Below, piece by piece: positions 6,096 through 10,431 of a stretch of DNA of 10,431 nucleotides. Both the position numbers and the translations under genes were made by a program. Positions within the stretch are counted from its first letter, which is position 1. Every line of letters starts with the position of its first letter. This stretch comes from Bacteroidota bacterium (GTDB lineage: Bacteria; Bacteroidota; Bacteroidia; Bacteroidales; VadinHA17), in contig JAKAXP010000069.1 in the NCBI GenBank assembly GCA_021816545.1, forward strand, positions 1 through 10,431, written 5' to 3'. The notes beneath the pieces were generated by a model, which searched no databases, had not been told where the DNA came from, and saw nothing but the letters and a program-made list of their open reading frames with translations.

Positions 6096-7282
6096 TGCCT
6101 TCGCAGAGGCAACTATTCCTCGATCATCTCGGACAGACTTCACCGGCCCCCCTCATGCTTGAGATAGAGAGGGCGGAAGGCTCATTTCTCTATGACAGCA
6201 GCGGCCGTGATATTCTTGATCTCATATCCGGCGTTTCTGTAAGCAATACCGGCCACCGCCACCCGGAAGTGATGGCGGCACTCGCAGAACAGGCCGGCAG
6301 GTACATGCACCTGATGGTCTATGGTGAAGTGATCCAGAGTCCCCAGGTCAGGTACGCTTCACGTATCGCGGAACTGCTGCCAACCTCCCTGGAATCAGTT
6401 TATTTCGTCAACTCCGGCAGTGAAGCCATCGAGGGGGCCATCAAGCTGGCACGAAGATACACCGGAAGGAACGAAATCATCTATTTCCGCAACGCATATC
6501 ATGGCTCAACAACCGGAGCACTCAGCGTCCAGGGGTCGGAAGATTACCGCAATGCCTTCAGACCTCTTATGCCGGCCACAACCATGGCTGTGTTCAACTC
6601 GCCCGAAGCACCGGAAATGATAAGCAGCAGCACTGCCGCCGTACTTGTTGAACCGGTGCAGGCAGAGGCAGGAGTGATACAGCCGTCAGACAGCTTTCTC
6701 AACGACCTCAGAACCGCCTGCAACAGGCACGGCGCCATGCTCATATTCGATGAGGTGCAGACCGGTTTCGGACGTACCGGTAAACTGTTTTCACTGTACA
6801 GGTATGGTGTAACCCCTGATATCCTTGTCCTGGCCAAGGCACTTGGCGGTGGACTGCCCCTCGGTGCTTTCATCGCTTCGCGCGAAATAATGTCATCTCT
6901 GACCCATGACCCGGCACTTGGTCATATAACCACCTTCGGCGGACATCCCCTCTGCTGTGCAACGGGACTGGCTTCGCTTGAGGTGATTGTCAGGGAGAAT
7001 CTTGCTGAAAAGGCCCTGGATAAGGAACAGCTTTTCAGGAGCGGCCTTGCAGGCATGCCGTTCAGGGAGGTCAGGGGAGAAGGCCTCCTACTGGCAGTGG
7101 AACCCGAGAGGCCTGAAATCATCCCGGCGATGATAGCCCGCGCACCGGAGTACGGACTGCTGCTGGATTACTTCCTCTTCTGCTCTTCAGCCTTCCGCAT
7201 TGCTCCTCCGCTGACAATCTCCGACGATGAGATCCGCCTGGCCTGCCAGCGGCTGAAGAAGCTGACGGAGGAGGTTTCTTAA
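6095..7282 (+). CDS. Class III PLP-dependent aminotransferase (ornithine/acetylornithine type)
   Basis: A 395-residue cytosolic aminotransferase of fold type I, class III, the group of ArgD, GabT and ornithine aminotransferases. Visible landmarks are GVSVSNTGHRHPEV (47-59), the phosphate-binding NSGSEA (106-111), the ring-stacking YHGS (135-138), EPVQAEAGV (186-194), IFDEVQTGFGRTG with D219 that contacts the pyridine nitrogen, the Schiff-base lysine K248 in LAKALGGGLPLGAF, and TTFGGHP (279-285), which binds phosphate from the other subunit. All catalytic residues are present and the length is normal for the class. The donor cannot be fixed from sequence, and no arginine, lysine or biotin genes sit beside it, so a symbol is not given. 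It begins on the stop codon of the LytTR gene, so the two share a transcript. No T-run terminator follows; a structured repeat begins at its stop codon. Confidence 0.92.
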   Translation: MPSQRQLFLDHLGQTSPAPLMLEIERAEGSFLYDSSGRDILDLISGVSVSNTGHRHPEVMAALAEQAGRYMHLMVYGEVIQSPQVRYASRIAELLPTSLESVYFVNSGSEAIEGAIKLARRYTGRNEIIYFRNAYHGSTTGALSVQGSEDYRNAFRPLMPATTMAVFNSPEAPEMISSSTAAVLVEPVQAEAGVIQPSDSFLNDLRTACNRHGAMLIFDEVQTGFGRTGKLFSLYRYGVTPDILVLAKALGGGLPLGAFIASREIMSSLTHDPALGHITTFGGHPLCCATGLASLEVIVRENLAEKALDKEQLFRSGLAGMPFREVRGEGLLLAVEPERPEIIPAMIARAPEYGLLLDYFLFCSSAFRIAPPLTISDDEIRLACQRLKKLTEEVS

Positions 7283-7427
7283 CCGGTAATCGGTAATTCA
7301 TTTCAGCAATACCAGTTTGGGGCTCCGACAAAGGAGGAGACTCAATCCCGCATTCGCCATCTGGCGGATCGGGACGGCAGTACCAGTCGGCAATAAGCAG
7401 TACCGGTTGGCAGTCAGCCCATATTGG
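7283..7427. repeat. Decayed repeat cluster after the aminotransferase gene
   Basis: The cluster starts at the base after the stop codon with a tandem CGGTAAT (7284-7290, 7291-7297). It then holds GCTCCGACAA (7322-7331), identical to 7477-7486 of the downstream units. A nested hairpin follows, TCCCG (7346-7350) with CGGGA (7370-7374) around CGCC/GGCG (7355-7366). It closes with CAGTACC copies at 7378-7418 that match the cluster at 2618-2658. It looks like an eroded relative of the units downstream joined to the CAGTACCAGT repeat. No gene is supported. Confidence 0.65.
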
Positions 7428-7441
7428 ATGCAGGACCGCAA

Positions 7442-7555
7442 GACCGTCCCGACCTGCCGGTCGGGATCTCCGCTGCGCTCCGACAAGACCGCAAGCGAGG
7501 ATCCGCCACCAGGCGGAGACGAAGTCCCGATAGCAAAGCACATCGGGAACCGCAT
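7442..7555. repeat. Structured repeat unit 1 (114 bp, three hairpins)
   Basis: The first complete copy. Hairpin 1 is TCCCGACC/GGTCGGGA (7447-7466, loop of 4). Hairpin 2 is TCCGCC/GGCGGA (7502-7517, loop ACCA). Hairpin 3 is TCCCGAT/ATCGGGA (7525-7548, loop of 10). It is preceded by CAGGACCGCAAGACCG (7431-7446), which recurs before the truncated copy at 7675-7690. Confidence 0.85.
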
Positions 7556-7669
7556 GACCGTCCCGACCTACCGGTCGGGATCTCCGCTGCGCTCCGACAA
7601 GACCGGAAGCGAGGATCCGCCACCAGGCGGAGACGAAGTCCCGATAGCAAAGCGCATCGGGAACCGCAT
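7556..7669. repeat. Structured repeat unit 2 (114 bp, direct tandem copy)
   Basis: It follows unit 1 with no gap at a period of exactly 114 bases and differs at three positions. Two differences fall in the loops of hairpins 1 and 3 (7570 and 7655) and one in the linker (7606), so no stem base changes. Confidence 0.87.
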
Positions 7670-7685
7670 GACCGCAGGACCGCAA

Positions 7686-7754
7686 GACCGCAAGCGAGGA
7701 TCCGCCACCAGGCGGAGACGAAGTCCCGATAGCAAAGCGCATCGGGAACCGCAT
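7686..7754. repeat. Structured repeat unit 3, 5'-truncated (69 bp)
   Basis: It matches unit positions 46-114 with one difference from each of the other units. It lacks hairpin 1 and keeps hairpin 2 (7701-7716) and hairpin 3 (7724-7747). A short GACCGCA-rich linker (7670-7685) replaces the missing part. Open frames through the array, on both strands, are a by-product of a stop-poor GC-rich repeat and are not credible genes. Confidence 0.83.
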
Positions 7755-7763
7755 GACCCCCTG

Positions 7764-7794
7764 GTCTGTCACGGGCAGACTGACATCCTGTCAG
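7764..7794. promoter_or_regulatory. Inverted TGTCA/TGACA sites upstream of htpG
   Basis: TGTCA (7767-7771), TGACA (7781-7785) and TGTCA (7789-7793) alternate in orientation. The last two sit in the perfect palindrome CTGACA-TCC-TGTCAG (7780-7794), and GTCTG/CAGAC (7764-7780) overlaps the first. The set lies 62 bases or more upstream of the htpG ATG and could be an operator or small hairpins. No TAnnTTTG is found between here and the start codon. Confidence 0.35.
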
Positions 7795-7855
7795 CATTCC
7801 TGCTGCGGCACGCCCTTTGAACAAAAGGGGCAGGATAATCAGAAAACTAAATAAA

Positions 7856-9907
7856 ATGGAAAAGGGTAAAATCGGAGTAACCACGGAAAACATCTTTCCG
7901 ATAATCAAGAAATTTCTCTATTCAGATCATGAAATCTTCCTCAGGGAGCTAGTATCAAATGCAACCGACGCCATCCAGAAACTGAAGGCACTCTCTTCGG
8001 CAGGCGAGTTCAAGGGGGAACTTGGTGACCTTCGCGTGAAAGTCACCCTTGATACGAAGAAGAAAACCCTTACCGTCTCCGATAACGGTATAGGCATGAG
8101 CGCCGAGGAGATCGATAAATACCTGAACCAGATAGCCTTCTCTAGCGCAAATGAGTTCCTCGACAAGTACAAGGACCAGGCAAGCGGCCTGATAGGACAA
8201 TTCGGTCTCGGCTTTTATTCAGCCTTCATGGTTTCTGACAAGGTGGAGGTTGTTTCAAGATCTTACCGCGATAACGTGCCTGCAGTGAAGTGGATCTGTG
8301 ACGGCAGCCCCGAGTATTCAATTGAAGAGGCAACAAGGGATGAGCGCGGTACGGATGTAATCCTCCATATTGACAAGGAGTCGAAGGAATTCCTTGATGA
8401 GCATCGCATTGAGAGCATGCTCAAAAAATACTGCAGCTTCCTTCCGGTACAGGTTCACTTCGGCAATGAGCAGGAGTGGAAAGACGGAAAGATGGTCGAT
8501 ACCGGCAAGCCCAAGGTGATAAACAATACCCAGCCGGCATGGACACGCAAACCAGCTGATCTGAAGGACGAGGACTATGCAAGCTTCTACCGTGAACTCT
8601 ACCCCATGGGTGAGGAACCCCTTTTCCACATCCATCTGAACGTAGACTATCCGTTCAAGCTGACAGGGATACTCTACTTCCCTAAGATCAGGAATAACTT
8701 CGAAATCCAGAAAAACAAGATACAGCTTTACTGCAACCAGGTCTTCGTGACAGATTCCGTTGAGGGGATTGTCCCTGACTTCCTGACACTGCTGCACGGT
8801 GTCATTGATTCTCCGGATATTCCGCTCAATGTCTCCAGGAGCTACCTGCAGAGTGATTCCAACGTAAAGAAGATATCCGGGCACATCACAAAGAAGGTGG
8901 CAGACCGCCTGGCTGACATATTCAAGAAAGACCGTGAGACCTTCGAAAAGAAATGGGACGACCTGAAGCTCTTCATCGAATACGGCATGATCACCGAGGA
9001 GAAATTCTTTGAGAAAATTTCAAAGATCACACTTTATAAAAATACAGCCGGCAAGTACTTCACCCTTGAGGAGTATGACAAGATTATCAAAGAGAACCAG
9101 ACTGACAAGGACAAGTCGCTTGTACACCTTTATACTACTGACCCGGTAGCCCAGCATACCTACATAGCCAAGGCCACCGAAAAAGGGTATGATGTGCTTG
9201 TGCTTGACGGACAACTTGATACGCATCTGATCAATACGCTTGAGTCAAAGGAGCCCTCTTCAAGGTTTGTAAGGGTTGACAGTGACGTGATTGAGAAGCT
9301 GATCAAAAAAGACGAGACCCATACATCGAAGCTTTCACAGGCCCAGTCGGATGACCTGGCACAGGTCTTCCGGACGCAGGTTTCTGACACTGACAAGGCA
9401 CGTTTCAATGTCAGGGCAGAGAACCTTGACGAGAATGACCTCCCGATGGTTATCACACAGAGTGAGTTCATGCGCAGGATGAAGGACATGGCCCAGTTCG
9501 GAGGCGGTTACTCATTCTATGGCGAGATGCCCGACAGCTTTGACCTTGTGCTGAACACCAACCACCCGCTGGTGATTTCCCTCGCCGGTGACCTCGATAA
9601 GGAGCATGCCGACGAACTGAAGAAGAACAGTGCCGGGATTGACAAGACAAAGGTTGAGATTGAGTTCATGGAGAAGGAACACAGCAAGAAGAAACCGGAT
9701 GAGATACCGACGGTTGAAAAGGATGATCTTGAAAGGCTGAGGGGTGAGCTGAAGCAGCTCGAGGAAAAGAGAAAGACAATTCTCGGCGGATTCGGCAGTG
9801 ATCACCAGGCCGTCAGGCAGCTGATTGACCTTGCCATGCTTGCAAACAACATGCTGAAGGGCGAAGCGCTCAGCGCATTCGTCAAGCGAAGCATCAGCCT
9901 GCTCTGA
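7856..9907 (+). CDS. htpG: Molecular chaperone HtpG (bacterial Hsp90)
   Basis: A cytosolic ATP-driven dimeric chaperone of 683 residues. The start is placed at ATG 7856 (MEKGKIGVTTENIFPIIKKF); the upstream TTG at 7817 would add a basic, non-conserved 13-residue tail, while an A-rich leader directly precedes the ATG. The GHKL ATPase domain shows ELVSNATDA (E31 the catalytic base, N35 for Mg2+), VSDNGIGM (74-81, with D76 binding adenine) and the lid segment GQFGLGFYSAF (114-124). The middle domain has NNFEIQKNKIQLYCNQVFVTD and the conserved loop PLNVSRSYLQSD, with the arginine that reaches ATP. The C-terminal dimerisation domain runs to the end, after a lysine- and glutamate-rich helix (KDDLERLRGELKQLEEKRK). 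The repeat array occupies its upstream region, and a strong terminator follows. No heat-shock regulatory sequence is identified with confidence. Confidence 0.97.
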   Translation: MEKGKIGVTTENIFPIIKKFLYSDHEIFLRELVSNATDAIQKLKALSSAGEFKGELGDLRVKVTLDTKKKTLTVSDNGIGMSAEEIDKYLNQIAFSSANEFLDKYKDQASGLIGQFGLGFYSAFMVSDKVEVVSRSYRDNVPAVKWICDGSPEYSIEEATRDERGTDVILHIDKESKEFLDEHRIESMLKKYCSFLPVQVHFGNEQEWKDGKMVDTGKPKVINNTQPAWTRKPADLKDEDYASFYRELYPMGEEPLFHIHLNVDYPFKLTGILYFPKIRNNFEIQKNKIQLYCNQVFVTDSVEGIVPDFLTLLHGVIDSPDIPLNVSRSYLQSDSNVKKISGHITKKVADRLADIFKKDRETFEKKWDDLKLFIEYGMITEEKFFEKISKITLYKNTAGKYFTLEEYDKIIKENQTDKDKSLVHLYTTDPVAQHTYIAKATEKGYDVLVLDGQLDTHLINTLESKEPSSRFVRVDSDVIEKLIKKDETHTSKLSQAQSDDLAQVFRTQVSDTDKARFNVRAENLDENDLPMVITQSEFMRRMKDMAQFGGGYSFYGEMPDSFDLVLNTNHPLVISLAGDLDKEHADELKKNSAGIDKTKVEIEFMEKEHSKKKPDEIPTVEKDDLERLRGELKQLEEKRKTILGGFGSDHQAVRQLIDLAMLANNMLKGEALSAFVKRSISLL

Positions 9908-9939
9908 GAGAAGGCCTGGTCTCATTCGACAGGCGAAAT

Positions 9940-9962
9940 ATAAGCCTCTTTAAGAAGCTTAT
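9940..9962. repeat. Imperfect 23-bp palindrome after htpG
   Basis: ATAAGC (9940-9945) pairs with GCTTAT (9957-9962), and inside, after one mismatch, TCTT pairs with AAGA. The palindrome is symmetric at all but the centre and one mismatched pair. It sits between the htpG stop and its terminator. Confidence 0.4.
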
Positions 9963-9985
9963 CTAAAATATTGACTGATTATAAT

Positions 9986-10012
9986 GACGCCCCCTGTGGG
10001 CGTCTTTTTTTT
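9986..10012 (+). terminator. Intrinsic terminator of htpG
   Basis: GACGCCC (9986-9992) pairs perfectly with GGGCGTC (9998-10004) around loop CCTGT, followed by eight T (10005-10012). It lies 78 bases after the htpG stop. Confidence 0.92.
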
Positions 10013-10119
10013 GAAAAAATATCTGATTATACTTTTCTCCCGGTCATCAATAACGTAATTTTATATCTCTAAGAGTCATTGTGGAATAATGTCTTGTTTC
10101 ATTTTAACAACTCGTGAAA

Positions 10120-10431
10120 ATGGAAAAATCACTTTCATCTTCGTTTGACAACTTTTACAGTAAAGTAAGAGAAATACTGGAATTGGCGAGAAACAGGTCG
10201 TACAGGGCTGTTAATTTCGAAATGGTCCGGGCATACTGGGAGATCGGACGATCTATAGTTGAGGAGGAGCAGGAGGGCGACAGCAGAGCTGATTACGGGA
10301 GCAGGCTGCTGCTGAGTTTATCAAGAAGGCTTACTGCGAATTTCGGGAAAGGTTTTGATGAAAGTAACCTTCGGAATATGAGGACTTTTTATCTTAAATT
10401 TCAAATGTGTGACGCATTGCGTCATGAATTG
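10120..10431 (+). CDS. YhcG/DUF1016-type protein, N-terminal part (3' end outside window)
   Basis: The frame from ATG 10120 is open to the right edge (104 codons). It reads MEKSLSSSFDNFYSKVREIL, then NFEMVRAYWEIGRSIVEEEQ, then DYGSRLLLSLSRRL, then FGKGFDESNLRNMRTFYLKF. This pattern (a helix with YWxIGxxIVExEQ, YGxxLLxxLSxxL, FGxGFxxxNLxxMRxFY) is the N-terminal DUF1016 domain of YhcG-like proteins. In full-length members it is followed by a PDDEXK-nuclease domain, which would lie outside the window. Such genes are scattered in bacterial accessory regions and are thought to act on DNA; their role is not firmly known. The leader is A-rich and AT-rich, with no clear TAnnTTTG. Base composition around it looks more AT-rich than the genes to the left, which could mean a transferred region. 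Confidence 0.85.
   Translation, partial: MEKSLSSSFDNFYSKVREILELARNRSYRAVNFEMVRAYWEIGRSIVEEEQEGDSRADYGSRLLLSLSRRLTANFGKGFDESNLRNMRTFYLKFQMCDALRHEL

Noticed and set aside
7442..7758. A CRISPR array
   Set aside because: The units are 114-bp direct copies with no alternating short repeat and unique spacer, and no cas genes are in view.
7817..7855. An upstream TTG start for htpG adding 13 residues
   Set aside because: The added sequence is basic and not part of the HtpG family, while ATG 7856 follows an A-rich leader and begins the conserved N-terminus.
7119..7908. Several long overlapping open frames on both strands across the repeat array, with repeated peptides such as RQDRKRGSATRRRR
   Set aside because: They are open in several frames at once because the tandem repeat is GC-rich and poor in stops. 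The peptides are low-complexity translations of the same 114-bp DNA unit, and some frames overlap the aminotransferase or htpG.
10410..10424. Palindrome TGACGC-ATT-GCGTCA in the YhcG/DUF1016-type gene
   Set aside because: It lies within coding sequence that reads CDALRHEL in frame, a segment I recall as typical of this family, so the symmetry is probably incidental.

Overview
The window reads as chromosomal DNA from a member of the Bacteroidota, probably a Bacteroidales-like lineage (the order is inferred). The evidence is the promoter style and the gene set. Several starts are preceded by the Bacteroidota -7 element TAnnTTTG, start codons sit behind A-rich leaders rather than strong Shine-Dalgarno sites, and the proteins (PurB ending in TPFNYTGF, a 90-residue HU, HtpG of about 683 residues, a LytTR regulator) fit that phylum.

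Left part (1-3418): the 3' part of purB (adenylosuccinate lyase) runs with a 9-base gap into a complete MsbA-like ABC exporter. The pair ends in a nested-hairpin terminator that follows a short degenerate repeat. A ferritin-like/rubrerythrin-type diiron protein comes next.

Middle part (3419-6095): an RluA-family pseudouridine synthase lies on the minus strand. Upstream of it is a minus-strand tRNA-Ser(UGA) with its own promoter and a strong terminator. A divergent HU gene follows with a textbook promoter and terminator. Next is a LytTR response regulator without a partner kinase in view. The HU-LytTR gap holds an unusual set of overlapping inverted repeats.

Right part (6095-10431): a class III PLP aminotransferase overlaps the LytTR stop codon by one base (TGATG), so the two are probably translationally coupled. 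A 573-base gap then carries a composite structured repeat: two near-identical 114-bp tandem units, one truncated unit and one decayed relative, each complete unit built from three hairpins. htpG (Hsp90) follows and ends at a strong terminator. The window closes inside the N-terminal part of a YhcG/DUF1016-type gene, which suggests accessory DNA beyond the edge.

Most genes are ordinary housekeeping. The parts least explained by known features are the structured intergenic repeats (2618-2737 and 7283-7760), the switch-like inverted repeats before the LytTR gene, and the LytTR-aminotransferase coupling. No complete novel defence or mobile system is visible.
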